From assembly GCA_964484385.1 (NCBI GenBank), contig CAZAFV010000001.1:122041-186040 (forward strand): a stretch of DNA of 64,000 bases, written 5' to 3'. The stretch comes from Poriferisodalis sp964484385 (GTDB lineage: Bacteria > Actinomycetota > Acidimicrobiia > Acidimicrobiales > Poriferisodalaceae). The translations under genes were made by a program, and so were the position numbers. This document shows, piece by piece, positions 43,686 to 55,562 of the stretch. Within the stretch, counting starts at the first letter, position 1. Each line of letters starts with the position of its first letter. The notes beneath the pieces are model-generated. The model was not told where the DNA came from. It was given only the letters and a program-made list of their open reading frames with translations, and ran no database searches.

Positions 43686-44622
43686 GCAGTGGTCAGACCC
43701 CGATGCAGTTCGACGTGCTGCAACCGTGCTCGGCGACGATGCTCGCGTGAATGCCCCGCTGGGCGCATTGACCACTTCGAGAGTCGGCGGTCCGGCAGCG
43801 GTGGCTTATGTGGCAAATGGCCTGTCCGACCTGCAACGCGCGGCAGAGGCCGCAGCGACGTCCGGGCTGGAGATACTCATCGTCGGACGGGGATCGAACC
43901 TGCTTGTCGCAGACCGGGGATTCGAGGGCATCGCACTCTTTCTCGGCGATGCCTATGGCCAAATCGAATTCGATCGTGCGAACGCCACGGTCACTGCTGG
44001 CGCAGCGGTGGCATTGCCGGTGCTTGCGCGGCAGTGTGCTGTGCCAGGCATCGGCGGCCTGGAATGGGCCGTTGGTGTGCCGGGTTCTGTGGGCGGGGCC
44101 GTGCGCATGAATGCGGGAGGGCACGGCAGCGATATGGCGTCGTGCTTGATCGACGCTGACATCGTCGATCTTAAAGCCGGGACCGGAGCGACCCGCGATG
44201 TCAGCACGCTCGACCTGAACTACCGCAGCAGCGGTCTCCAGAACCGTCACGTCGTGGTTCGTGCGCGGCTGAGCGGGCGGCAAGCTCCCCCGTCGAGGGT
44301 GACCGATCAGATCGCCGACATCGTCCGCTGGCGCAGAGAGCACCAGCCTGGCGGACAGAACTCCGGTTCGGTCTTCATGAACCCGCCCGCCGAGTCAGCA
44401 GGAGCTCACATCGACCAGACGGGTCTTCGGGGACTGCGCATCGGCACTGCCGAGGTGTCGCGCCTGCACGCCAATTTCATTGTGTCGGATCCCGGCGGCG
44501 CGGCGGCAGATGTCGTCGCACTCATGGCCGAAATCCGGCGCCGTGTCGCCGAGTCGACCGGCATCGTGCTGCAGCCCGAAGTCCGCATGGTCGGCTTCGA
44601 GACGGCCCCGACACCGTCTTGA
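43675..44622 (+). CDS. murB: UDP-N-acetylenolpyruvoylglucosamine reductase
   Basis: A 315-residue FAD enzyme that completes UDP-MurNAc. The N-terminal NAPLGALTTSRVGGPA and GRGSNLLVADRGFEG bind FAD, followed by GLEWAVGVPGSVGGAVRMNAG, NYRSSGLQNRHVV, and NSGSVFMNP with the proton-donating Ser. LRGLRIGTAEVSRLHANFIV and LQPEVRMVG, with the conserved Glu, complete the active site. ATG 43675 is preferred over ATG 43663 because it gives the shorter overlap with murC. Having murB directly before ftsQ is common in actinobacteria. Confidence 0.94.
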   Translation: MSPEQWSDPDAVRRAATVLGDDARVNAPLGALTTSRVGGPAAVAYVANGLSDLQRAAEAAATSGLEILIVGRGSNLLVADRGFEGIALFLGDAYGQIEFDRANATVTAGAAVALPVLARQCAVPGIGGLEWAVGVPGSVGGAVRMNAGGHGSDMASCLIDADIVDLKAGTGATRDVSTLDLNYRSSGLQNRHVVVRARLSGRQAPPSRVTDQIADIVRWRREHQPGGQNSGSVFMNPPAESAGAHIDQTGLRGLRIGTAEVSRLHANFIVSDPGGAAADVVALMAEIRRRVAESTGIVLQPEVRMVGFETAPTPS

Positions 44623-44625
44623 ACG

Positions 44626-45378
44626 ATGTCGGGGGAGGATACGAAGCCTGCCGAGCAGCAACGACGGCGCCGGCGCCGGTGGCTGATCGTGGCGGCGCTT
44701 GCTGCGGTTGCTGCAGCAGTCGCGACGATCTTTCTTGCGGCCGGCACCTTCGAAGTCGATCGGATCCACTTCAGCGGTTTGCATCGCGTGAGTTATGACG
44801 AGGCATACGAAGCCGCCGATATCCGTCCCGGGGATTTCATGGGAACACTCGACGCCGGTGAAGCAGAACGGTCACTTGAGAGCTTGCCCTGGGTCGCCGA
44901 CGCCCGAGTCCACAGGCAATGGCCCGCAACGGTGGATGTGGATGTCATCGAGCGCACCCCGGCGGCGATAGCACTCGCCGCTCCCGGCAGTTGGGTTCTC
45001 ATCGACATCGAAGGTCGAGTCCTCACATCACCGCTCGCCGTCGTGCCCGAACTTCCGCGCTTGTCAGGCATTGCTGCTGCGCCCGAACCGGGTGCCTTCC
45101 TCGCAAGCGATGCGGATGCGCTGCTCGCCGCCTTGGGCGCGGCGCACGGGCAGCCGGAGTTCGAGATTGCCGCAATGTGGCGGGATAGGCGCGGGGACAT
45201 TCGCGCTCGCGTACGACAACAGCCGGGAGATCTCGTGCTGGAGGTCGCGCTGGGAAACGAGTCGGCAATCGGGGCCAAAACGGCCGCGATCGCTGCGATC
45301 ATCGGAGAGATGACGGCCTCCGATGCCATCTTGGATGTGTCGGTTCCGCACCTGCCGGTGCTCCGCCCGTCGGGCTGA
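44626..45378 (+). CDS. ftsQ: Division protein FtsQ
   Basis: A 250-residue bitopic protein. A basic cytoplasmic tail with six consecutive Arg precedes one membrane helix (about 19-40). The external POTRA domain starts at FEVDRIHFSGLHRVSYDEA and is followed by the FtsQ beta domain with LPWVADARVHRQWPATVDV and VIERTPAAIAL. It links early and late divisome parts. ATG 44626 comes three bases after murB. It is the last gene before the 131-bp gap in front of ftsZ. Confidence 0.9.
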   Translation: MSGEDTKPAEQQRRRRRRWLIVAALAAVAAAVATIFLAAGTFEVDRIHFSGLHRVSYDEAYEAADIRPGDFMGTLDAGEAERSLESLPWVADARVHRQWPATVDVDVIERTPAAIALAAPGSWVLIDIEGRVLTSPLAVVPELPRLSGIAAAPEPGAFLASDADALLAALGAAHGQPEFEIAAMWRDRRGDIRARVRQQPGDLVLEVALGNESAIGAKTAAIAAIIGEMTASDAILDVSVPHLPVLRPSG

Positions 45379-45396
45379 GAGGCTGAGCGCAGGGTC

Positions 45397-45425
45397 TTGC
45401 CGATCGACAGAGGCATCAGTACTGT
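45397..45425 (+). promoter_or_regulatory. Possible ftsZ promoter
   Basis: The 131-bp gap between ftsQ and ftsZ is the longest inside the dcw run. TTGCCG (45397-45402) and TACTGT (45420-45425) are separated by 17 bases and could be a promoter. The match is modest. A second AT-rich box, TATTTT at 45438-45443, lacks a matching -35. A separate ftsZ promoter at this place is usual in actinobacteria. Confidence 0.35.
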
Positions 45426-45509
45426 CGTCAATTGCGCTATTTTCCCGTAGAAGGTGCCCGTCGGCGGCACGTCTGATGTCGCGGCCGGCCAGTGAACGCA
45501 AGGAGCCCT

Positions 45510-46586
45510 GTGGCCTCACCACAGAACTACGTGGCAGTCATCAAGGTGGTGGGCGTCGGGGGCGGCGGCTCAAATGCCGTCAACCGCATGATCGATTTCG
45601 GTTTGGGCGGGGTCGAGTTCATCGCCGTCAATACCGATGCCCAAGCCCTGCTGTTGAGCGACGCCGACGTCAAGCTGGACATCGGCCGTCAGCTGACGCG
45701 CGGACTCGGCGCCGGCAGCGATCCCGAAATCGGCACTCGAGCCGCAGAAGAACACCGTGACGAGATCGCCGAAGCGCTGCAGGGTGCGGACATGGTGTTC
45801 ATCACGGCCGGGGAAGGCGGCGGCACCGGCACCGGAGGCGCTCCGGTGGTGGCAGAGGTCTCCAAGGAAGTAGGAGCGCTGACGATCGGGGTGGTCACGC
45901 GCCCGTTTGCCTTCGAAGGCAAACGTCGGCAGATCCAGGCCGAACAAGGCATCGAGCGGCTGAAGGAGCGCGTCGACACGCTGATCGTGATCCCGAATGA
46001 CCGGCTGCTGACCGTGGCGAGCGAGCACACGTCGATCATCGATGCCTTCCGCATGGCCGACGACGTGCTGCGCGAGGGCGTTTCCGGCATCTCGGGGCTA
46101 ATCACCACGCCGGGCCTCATCAATACCGATTTCGCCGACGTCAAGGCGATTATGTCGAGCGCCGGCACCGCCCTGATGGGGATCGGCCGTGCCCATGGCG
46201 AGAACCGCTCCAAGAATGCGGCTCGACAGGCCGTCTCGTCGTCGTTGCTCGAGGAATCCATCGACGGTGCTCGCGGCATCTTGCTGAACATTGCCGCGGG
46301 GCCGGAGCTCGGGCTGTTCGAAGTCAACGAAGCGGCAGAAGTCATCCGCGAAGTGGCGCACGCCGAGGCCAACATCATCTTCGGCACGGTCATCGACGAT
46401 TCACTCGGGGAAGAGATCCGTGTAACGGTCATCGCTGCAGGTTTCGACCGATACGGACCGGGCCGCTCTGGAGGTGCTGCGCTGGGCGACTACGCAGCCT
46501 CGGAGGAGTCCGGCGATGTGGCTGACCCATTCGGTGACCTCGACGAGGACGACGAGTCGTTCGACGTGCCCAGCTTCCTGCGGTGA
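45510..46586 (+). CDS. ftsZ: Cell division GTPase FtsZ
   Basis: A 358-residue tubulin-like GTPase that forms the division ring. The nucleotide loop GGGTGTG is at 103-109, with VKVVG-like start IKVVGVGGGGSNAVNRM, NTDAQAL, and the T7 loop NTDFADVKAIM carrying the catalytic Asp. The linker is short and acidic (about 320-345), and the C-terminal peptide DVPSFLR matches the tail bound by SepF. GTG 45510 is supported by AAGGAG six bases upstream. FtsA is absent, as expected where SepF tethers the ring. Confidence 0.97.
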   Translation: MASPQNYVAVIKVVGVGGGGSNAVNRMIDFGLGGVEFIAVNTDAQALLLSDADVKLDIGRQLTRGLGAGSDPEIGTRAAEEHRDEIAEALQGADMVFITAGEGGGTGTGGAPVVAEVSKEVGALTIGVVTRPFAFEGKRRQIQAEQGIERLKERVDTLIVIPNDRLLTVASEHTSIIDAFRMADDVLREGVSGISGLITTPGLINTDFADVKAIMSSAGTALMGIGRAHGENRSKNAARQAVSSSLLEESIDGARGILLNIAAGPELGLFEVNEAAEVIREVAHAEANIIFGTVIDDSLGEEIRVTVIAAGFDRYGPGRSGGAALGDYAASEESGDVADPFGDLDEDDESFDVPSFLR

Positions 46587-46692
46587 CGCCTGGGTTACGT
46601 CGCAACCACTCCAGACTGCTGTACATCGACGCCGGTCGCGGCCTCCCAGCGAGGCTGCACGGCTCGACACGCCACACCGGCGGTCGCTTCGG

Positions 46693-47379
46693 ATGCTGAC
46701 GCTGCGCCGCCGCTGTGGGAACAGCATGGTGCGGATTTCGGTCACTGAGCGCTCCGATGGTGACTGCGCTCCCATCGACGGATCCGCCCCCGGCAACGTG
46801 ACCGTCCTGCGGCAGGTCCATGGCACGCGAGTTGTCGAGGTCGGACAACCTGGAGAGCATCGGGGGCTCAGCGCAGACGCGGCGTGGACAAGGACGCCAC
46901 GAGCCACACTGGCAGTGCGAACCGCCGACTGCGTGCCGATAGCGCTGTACGGAACCGACGCGACTGGTCGGGGAGCGGTCGCGGCGGTGCATGCAGGGTG
47001 GAGGGGACTGCTCAGTGGCATCGTCACTGCGACCCTCGCCGAGCTCAGGCGCCATGGAATCCACAACCCGCGTGCCGTCGTGGGGCCGCATATCTGCCCG
47101 CTGCACTACGAATTCGGTGCCGAGCAGCTCGAAGCAGCGAGCAAGGCGCTCGGTCCCTCGGTGTCGAGCACAACGCAATGGCGCACCCCGGCATTCGATC
47201 TGGGCGAGGCCACGCGGCTGGTGTTGCGACGCAACGGGGCAGTCATTGACAGTGAGGTCAGCCGCTGCACAGTTTCGGATGAGCGCTACTACTCGCACCG
47301 AAGCCGAGGGGACCACGGCCGAACAGCCGTGCTGGTCTGCCTGGAGGCTGAGCCGGCAGGCGAGCTGATCGATGATTGA
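46693..47379 (+). CDS. pgeF: Multicopper-oxidase-like PgeF (YfiH/laccase-domain) protein
   Basis: A 228-residue protein of the YfiH family, now known to act on purine nucleosides and on peptidoglycan-precursor quality control in some bacteria. The metal and catalytic motifs are RTADCVPIAL, VHAGWRGLLSG and VGPHICPLHYEFG. The region before the HGTRVVEV strand is shorter than usual, about 45 residues. ATG 46693 and ATG 46726 are both possible starts. It sits between ftsZ and yggS, the normal order. The stop overlaps yggS by eight bases. Confidence 0.88.
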   Translation: MLTLRRRCGNSMVRISVTERSDGDCAPIDGSAPGNVTVLRQVHGTRVVEVGQPGEHRGLSADAAWTRTPRATLAVRTADCVPIALYGTDATGRGAVAAVHAGWRGLLSGIVTATLAELRRHGIHNPRAVVGPHICPLHYEFGAEQLEAASKALGPSVSSTTQWRTPAFDLGEATRLVLRRNGAVIDSEVSRCTVSDERYYSHRSRGDHGRTAVLVCLEAEPAGELIDD

Positions 47380-48055
47380 GGCCGAGGAGGTCCGCCGTCG
47401 CACCGAGCGCGTCAAGCAGCGGATAACCGATGCCGGCGGCGATGTTGCTCACGTCGGCATCGTGGCGGTGACCAAGGGCTTCGACAGCTCGGCAATCGAA
47501 GCTGCAGCCCATGCCGGTCTGGCGATGATCGGTGAGAACTACGCCCAGGAACTGCACCGCAAGTGGAACGAGGTGGACGCTGCGACCAAGACGGCAGTGG
47601 AGATCCACTTCATTGGGCGGCTGCAGTCGAACAAGGTCCGGCAACTGGCCGGAGTGGTGGACGTGTGGCAGAGCGTGGACCGGGCGCGGTTGGTGTCCGA
47701 AATAGCGCGCCACGATCCGGGTGCTGCCATCTTCGTGCAGCTCGACGTCAGCGGCAGTGCCACGCAGGGCGGTTGCCCGCCCGACGAGGCCTCGTCGCTG
47801 GTGGCTGCCGCCCGTCGGGAGGGGCTCGATGTGGCGGGTTGCATGGCGATTGGTCCGCAGGGTTCGCCGCCTGAGATCGAAAGGGCTTTCGGCGAGGTGG
47901 CCCGGTTCGCCGATCGCTATGAGCTCGAGCACCGCTGCATGGGGATGAGTGCGGATCTCGAGGCGGCGGTCAGAGCCGGCTCGACGATGGTGCGCATCGG
48001 GACTGCCCTGTTCGGCAATCGTCCGCCGCGAAACATCTCAGCCCGGGGTGCCTGA
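47372..48055 (+). CDS. PLP homeostasis protein (YggS/PLPBP)
   Basis: A 227-residue single-domain TIM-barrel PLP protein. The PLP lysine lies in VAVTKGFDSSAIEAA, followed by MIGENYAQELHRKWNEV, HFIGRLQSNKVRQLA, QSVDRARLV, and the C-terminal MGMSADLEAAVRAGSTMVRIGTALFG that binds the phosphate. It is thought to buffer free PLP and amino-acid pools and has no known catalytic reaction. ATG 47372 overlaps pgeF. It is expected between ftsZ and sepF in actinobacteria. Confidence 0.93.
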   Translation: MIEAEEVRRRTERVKQRITDAGGDVAHVGIVAVTKGFDSSAIEAAAHAGLAMIGENYAQELHRKWNEVDAATKTAVEIHFIGRLQSNKVRQLAGVVDVWQSVDRARLVSEIARHDPGAAIFVQLDVSGSATQGGCPPDEASSLVAAARREGLDVAGCMAIGPQGSPPEIERAFGEVARFADRYELEHRCMGMSADLEAAVRAGSTMVRIGTALFGNRPPRNISARGA

Positions 48056-48130
48056 CCGCAACTTGACAAGTCGGTACCCTGTCCGACTGAGGCAGTCTTC
48101 TGATCGGGACTGTTGTCACTGAGGTTCTGC

Positions 48131-48643
48131 ATGGCATCGTTCATGAAGCAGGCAATGAGCTATCTGGGCTTGGGCCCGGATGACAGCTATGCGTCGCCTC
48201 CCGAACGCGCTCTGCCGGGCGACATGCCCGCGGCTGAGGCGTTCGCCGATCAGACCGGCCAGAGCGGCGTCACCGTGCTTGAGCGACCAGCGGCGGCGAC
48301 GCCACAAGCTGCACCAGCCGCACCGACGTCGGCCGTGCGTCGCGTCGCCACATCGACAGCACAGCCGTTCGTGCTGATGCCGCGGATGTTCGATGATGCA
48401 CAGCAGATCGGAGATCGCTTCAAGCGCGATCAACCGATCATCTTGAACTTGCAGGGGCTCGATCGTGATACCGCTCGCCGGCTCCTCGATTTCGCCAGTG
48501 GGTTGTGCTACGCCCGCGACGGCGAGATGCGCAAGGTCGCTAACGCCGTGTACATGCTTGTTCCGGCAAATGTCGTCGTCAGCGACGGCGAGCATCATGC
48601 AGTTCCTGCACAGGATGCCTCCGTGCAGGACGTCGGCCGCTGA
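48131..48643 (+). CDS. sepF: Cell division protein SepF
   Basis: A 170-residue membrane-binding protein that tethers FtsZ. The N-terminus MASFMKQAMSYLGLG is an amphipathic helix, followed by a Pro/Ala-rich linker to about residue 80. The SepF core is PFVLMPRMFDDAQQIGDRFK, PIILNLQGLDRDTARRLLDFASGLCY and VYMLVPANVVVS. ATG 48131 begins with that helix. The hairpin-like stretch GTCGG...CCGAC in the leader (48070-48087) is weak. It supports the absence of FtsA in the cluster. Confidence 0.92.
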   Translation: MASFMKQAMSYLGLGPDDSYASPPERALPGDMPAAEAFADQTGQSGVTVLERPAAATPQAAPAAPTSAVRRVATSTAQPFVLMPRMFDDAQQIGDRFKRDQPIILNLQGLDRDTARRLLDFASGLCYARDGEMRKVANAVYMLVPANVVVSDGEHHAVPAQDASVQDVGR

Positions 48644-48679
48644 CACGCTCCGGCGCGGTCTACCAAGCGGAGCGATGAG

Positions 48680-48934
48680 ATGCTGTGCACGCTGATATCG
48701 CTCTACGTATTCGCCATCTTTGCGCGTGTGCTGTTCAGCTGGATCCCGCTTGCTCCCGAGAGCCCGGTCATGGTGGTGCGAACTTGGCTGGTGCGCATTA
48801 CTGAGCCTGTCATGGGTCCGCTGCGGCGAGCACTGCCCGCAGTGCGACTGGGCCGGGTGGCGCTCGACCTGTCACCGATCGTGCTGATCATCGGGTTGCA
48901 GGTCTTCGTGGCGGGCATGCTGCTGGGATGCTGA
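48680..48934 (+). CDS. YggT-family membrane protein
   Basis: An 84-residue protein with two membrane helices (about 3-22 and 62-82). The linker has WLVRITEPVMGPLRRALP, the typical YggT signature, and DLSPIVLIIGLQVF. ATG 48680 follows sepF by 36 bases. YggT proteins are linked with division and envelope genes but have no settled function. The gene order sepF-yggT is common in Gram-positive bacteria. Confidence 0.9.
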   Translation: MLCTLISLYVFAIFARVLFSWIPLAPESPVMVVRTWLVRITEPVMGPLRRALPAVRLGRVALDLSPIVLIIGLQVFVAGMLLGC

Positions 48935-48955
48935 GACGCTGGTACATTCCGCGCC

Positions 48956-49656
48956 ATGACGAGCCCTGATTCTCCTCCCGTCGAACCCTCCGATACCGAG
49001 GGCGAGGGCTTGCTCGAGACAATCGGCGCGCAGCTCGCGACCCTCGCAGCTCAAGTATCCGAGATCGACCAGCGCATGAGCAGCGTGGAATCGGGAGCGC
49101 CTGCACAGCCTGTGGAAGTGCGGCTGTCACCCGAGACCGTGGCACAGATTGCCGATGCACTTGCTGCATTGCAGGCTGCAGGCAGCCAGGCGCTGGACGA
49201 AGCGTTCAAAACGGCGAGCGACGACCTCACTGAGGCGCTGTCGGGTCTCGTGCGGTCCGAGATATCGAGGACGCTGACCGACGCGGGTTACACCGTCGAG
49301 GTCACCGAGGTCGAAGAGCCGGACATCGACGATGAGCCGTTCGAGGACGGCACCGGCTCCGACGCTGCCGCCGCGAGCGATGTGGATGTGCTGCACGAAC
49401 CGGAGCCGACTGCGGCTTCTGTGCGCTCTGGGCCAGATTCTGCGGCCATGCCGTCGATCGTCGCGCCGCTGGCCGCAGCCGAACGGGTTGACGCCGCGTA
49501 CGAATCGATTGGTGCCGGCTCGCAGGGCGACGCTGGTGACGACGACACCGATGAAGCCGACAGTGATCTGATCGACGCGGATCGGGCACCGCTCGGGCTC
49601 GACGAACTCGATGATCCCTTCCTGGATGCGCTGATCCGCAAGGAACCCCTGTCTGC

Positions 49657-49660
<4 letters not shown>
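48956..49660 (+). CDS. Acidic coiled-coil protein in the usual DivIVA position, unknown function
   Basis: A 234-residue soluble protein. Residues of about 18-45 and 60-105 look helical, with LLETIGAQLATLAAQVSEID and IADALAALQAAGSQALDEAF, and the rest is strongly acidic (EVEEPDIDDEPFEDG, DDDTDEADSDLIDAD). It ends with LDDPFLDALIRKEP. No DivIVA N-terminal motif is present, although DivIVA/Wag31 is normally encoded here, between yggT and ileS. It may be a distant replacement or unrelated. The stop overlaps the convergent ileS stop. Confidence 0.6.
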
Positions 49661-52842
<3,182 letters not shown>

Positions 52843-52981
52843 CAGCGCCTCCTGGGCCTCGCCTGAGCCCACGAGACAGCGAGGGTACCCCTGAGGCAGG
52901 GAAATCAACGGAGTTGCGGACTGCCAAACGCAGTCGAAATCGGCGACCTAGACTGCCGCGTCGCTTCTGTGGGGAGGAGCC

Positions 52982-53578
52982 ATGGCCACTGCGAAGAAGG
53001 CTTCCGCCCGTAAGGCTGCTGCGAAGAAGGCTCCCGCGCAGAAGCGGGCAGCGAATTCCTCGCAGGCCAAGACTGCCGCAAGGAAGACAGGCACTGCGAA
53101 GAAAGCCGCAGCGAAAAAGACCACCGCGAAGAAAGCGAGCACGGCCAAGAAGTCATCTGCGAAGAAGGCCGCACCCCGCCGCAAGGCTCCAAAATCCCGT
53201 TTCGGCGAAGCGTTTCTCGAAAAGCAGCGACAAGCGTTGCTGGCTGAGCGCCGTCGCTACACCGAGCATGCTGAGCGGTATGAAGCCGAGGCCGAGCAGC
53301 TCGTGAGCGAACGCGAGCCGGGCGATGTTCAGTTCGATGAGGAGTCGGGTGAGGGAGACTCCATTGCCGTGGAGCGCGATCGGGCGCTGCAGATCTCGGC
53401 TCGTGAGCGTGAGGAGATCGCCGAGATCGATGCGGCTTTGGCGCGAATCGAAGACGGCACCTATGGCATCTGCGTCGTCTCTGGCAAGCCGATCCCCAAG
53501 GAGCGCCTGGAAGCGATCCCACACGCTTCCATGCGCGTGGAGGTCAAGAGCAGCGGACCGGCGTGGCGTCGGCCCTGA
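52982..53578 (+). CDS. TraR/DksA-family protein with Ala/Lys-rich tail and degraded zinc finger
   Basis: A 198-residue protein. Residues 1-70 are almost only Ala, Lys, Ser and Thr, like histone H1 tails, and may bind DNA or RNA. The second half is DksA-like: a coiled coil from FLEKQRQALLAERRRYTEH, then IDAALARIEDGTYGICVVSG and KPIPKERLEAIPHA. Only one of the four zinc cysteines remains (C164). ATG 52982 is preceded by GGGGAGGAG. DksA-like proteins bind RNA polymerase; the ppGpp role is not assured here. It is the first gene of a unit with lspA. Confidence 0.85.
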   Translation: MATAKKASARKAAAKKAPAQKRAANSSQAKTAARKTGTAKKAAAKKTTAKKASTAKKSSAKKAAPRRKAPKSRFGEAFLEKQRQALLAERRRYTEHAERYEAEAEQLVSEREPGDVQFDEESGEGDSIAVERDRALQISAREREEIAEIDAALARIEDGTYGICVVSGKPIPKERLEAIPHASMRVEVKSSGPAWRRP

Positions 53579-53588
53579 CCGGCACGAG

Positions 53589-54110
53589 GTGTTCGCGAAC
53601 CGCCCGTCAGCCCCGCGAGACCGTGTGACGCGCAACCTCAACATCGCCGTCGCCTCCGGCGCGGTTGTGTGCCTGGATCAGATCACCAAGGCGTGGGCCG
53701 TTGCCGCGCTCGACGACCAGATCATCGATCTGGTGTGGACGCTGCGCCTGCGACTCGTGCACAACACCGGATTCGCCTTCTCGACAGGGAGCGGTCTCGG
53801 CCCGGTGCTGGCGATTGTGGCCATCGTGATCGTGGGCGTGCTGTGGTCGTCTCGCCGTCGTGTGCAGGGCCTCTGGGCCACGGTGGCCCTCGGCGGGATC
53901 ATCGGGGGAGCACTGGGCAATCTCGCCGATCGTGTCTTTCGCGGCGCGGCCTGGGGACGAGGCGCAGTAGTCGACTTCATCGATCTGCAGTGGTGGCCGA
54001 TATTCAACGTGGCTGATGCCTCTATCACCGTCGGGCTGGTCATCGTGCTGTTCCACCTGTATCGAAGCGACAGGCGTCGGGCCAAGGCTGCCCGAAAGGC
54101 ATCTGGGTGA
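53589..54110 (+). CDS. lspA: Lipoprotein signal peptidase II
   Basis: A 173-residue membrane protease with four helices that removes signal peptides from lipoproteins. The first helix contains CLDQITKAWA; the catalytic acids are D114 in GNLADRVFRG and D143 in FNVADASITVG, and LVHNTGFAF is the conserved second motif. GTG 53589 is used; GTG 53625 would give a shorter tail. The C-terminus is basic. It overlaps the next GTG by four bases. It would process the two lipoproteins seen elsewhere in the window. Confidence 0.93.
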   Translation: MFANRPSAPRDRVTRNLNIAVASGAVVCLDQITKAWAVAALDDQIIDLVWTLRLRLVHNTGFAFSTGSGLGPVLAIVAIVIVGVLWSSRRRVQGLWATVALGGIIGGALGNLADRVFRGAAWGRGAVVDFIDLQWWPIFNVADASITVGLVIVLFHLYRSDRRRAKAARKASG

Positions 54111-55057
54111 GCGATCGGCCCCAGCGCTTCGAGATACCGGAGTCGCTGTCCGGTGAGCGCATCGATCGAGCGCTCTCGCTGCTGACCGGGCGTTCTCGAT
54201 CAGACACAGCCAAGATGGTCGCGCAGGGGACCGTTCTGATTGACGGGCAACCGGCCCGGGCCAGCTCGACTCGAGTCGCCGCGGGTTCGACTGTCGAAGT
54301 CACTGAAGTGCAGGCGCCGGAAGCGATCCGGGGGCAACGTCGTGAGATCGTCCGGTTTGATGTCGTGTACGACGATGCCGACATCGTGGTCGTGGACAAG
54401 CCGCCAGGAGTAATCACCCATCCCGGCAGCGGACATGTGGCGGGCACGCTCGCGGACGCATTGGTTGAGCGGTATCCGGACATGGCTGATGTGGGCCAGC
54501 CCGGCCGGCCTGGCATCGTGCACCGGCTCGACCGCGGAACCAGCGGGCTCCTGGTGTGCGCACGCACTTCACGGGCGTATGACGTGCTCGTCGAGCAACT
54601 TTCGGATCGGCAGGTTCGCAGGACCTATGCAGGCCTCGTACGAGGCCACCCTTCCTCGCCGACGGGCACGATCGACGCGTCGATCGGCCGGGATCGGGAG
54701 CATCGCACACTCATGGCCGTGACCTCCGATGGTCGTGAGGCCCGGACGCATTACAGCGTGGTCGAGACCTATGTGCATCCGACGGAGGCTTCGCTGCTCC
54801 GCTGCCGACTCGAGACGGGGCGGACACACCAGATCCGGGTGCATCTGGCCAGCATCGGGCTGCCGCTGCTCGGCGACCTGACCTACGGCGTGCCGGATCC
54901 ATTCGGCATCGGCCGCCCGCTGCTGCATGCGATCCGGCTGGCCTTCCACCACCCGGTCACCGGTACGGACATGAGCTTCGAGGCCCCGATGCCCGAAGAC
55001 TTCGTCGAGGCGCTGACGCGCTTCGGTACCGATCCATCGGCTTTCCCGACGGAGTGA
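54107..55057 (+). CDS. rluD: RluA-family rRNA pseudouridine synthase, RluD-like
   Basis: A 316-residue enzyme that isomerises uridines, probably in 23S rRNA. An S4 domain spans about residues 12-60 (GERIDRALSLLTGRSRSDTAK). The catalytic Asp142 lies in GIVHRLDRGTSGLLV, and ETGRTHQIRVHLASIG with GDLTYG completes the active site. GTG 54107 overlaps the lspA stop. The order dksA-lspA-rluD next to ileS is normal for actinobacteria. RluD versus RluC specificity cannot be settled here. Confidence 0.9.
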   Translation: MSDRPQRFEIPESLSGERIDRALSLLTGRSRSDTAKMVAQGTVLIDGQPARASSTRVAAGSTVEVTEVQAPEAIRGQRREIVRFDVVYDDADIVVVDKPPGVITHPGSGHVAGTLADALVERYPDMADVGQPGRPGIVHRLDRGTSGLLVCARTSRAYDVLVEQLSDRQVRRTYAGLVRGHPSSPTGTIDASIGRDREHRTLMAVTSDGREARTHYSVVETYVHPTEASLLRCRLETGRTHQIRVHLASIGLPLLGDLTYGVPDPFGIGRPLLHAIRLAFHHPVTGTDMSFEAPMPEDFVEALTRFGTDPSAFPTE

Positions 55058-55061
55058 CGTG

Positions 55062-55514
55062 TCAAGGGGCTGAGTCGGCGGTCCCGGGCCACGGCGCACG
55101 GCCCCGGGCGACCTCCGCCACTGCAGCGAGGCTGTAGGAGTCCAATTCGGCACGCATGCGATGGCCGACCGAGTCCCAGATCGCCAGCAAGACGCACTGT
55201 CCCTCGTGGTCGCACGCACCATCTTGATGAGGCTGGCCGAAATCGCCGAGAGCGATCGGGCCGTCGACTGCCCGAATGATCATTCCGATCGTGATCTCGG
55301 CTGGATCGCGAGCCATGACGTAGCCGCCGCCGACACCACGTTTGGACCGAACCAGACCCGCCCCTTTGAGCGCCAGCAGGATCTGCTCCAGGTAGGGCTG
55401 GGGCAAACCTGTGCGCTCCGCAATATCGCGCACCGATGTCGGCCGGCCGTTGTCGTTGAGGGCTAGGGACAGCAACGCGCGGCTCGCGTAGTCTCCCCGC
55501 GTCGAGACCGCCAC
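55062..55514 (-). CDS. Rrf2-family transcriptional regulator
   Basis: A 150-residue winged-helix regulator. The N-terminus VAVSTRGDYASRALLSLAL and the recognition region TSVRDIAERTGLPQPYLEQI followed by LALKGAGLVRSKRGVGGGYVMARDP are typical of Rrf2. The cluster loop holds only two Cys, in ACDHEGQC, where IscR and NsrR have three, so any [Fe-S] ligand set would need His, Asp or Glu. GTG 55514 is used. It is divergent from the phosphatase-fold gene and convergent with rluD. The target is unknown. Confidence 0.88.
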   Translation of the reverse strand: MAVSTRGDYASRALLSLALNDNGRPTSVRDIAERTGLPQPYLEQILLALKGAGLVRSKRGVGGGYVMARDPAEITIGMIIRAVDGPIALGDFGQPHQDGACDHEGQCVLLAIWDSVGHRMRAELDSYSLAAVAEVARGRAPWPGTADSAP

Positions 55515-55562
55515 GGTGGCAGCGTAGCCCCGGCACCGGCTCAGCCTCCTAGGGTCGGTTCC

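Noticed and set aside
47343..47356. Another repeat head inside pgeF
   Set aside because: GGAGGCTGAGCCGG matches the head but lies in conserved coding sequence and has no core or tail following.
48063..48095. Promoter before sepF
   Set aside because: TTGACA is exact but no -10 lies at 15-19 bases, and the hairpin-like GTCGG...CCGAC is only five pairs.
52843..52981. A T-box riboswitch before ileS
   Set aside because: The region contains GGGGTACCCTCGC, which loosely resembles the T-box sequence, but the UGGN bulge is absent, the GGGTACCC is a simple palindrome, and the 139 bp leave little room for stem I.
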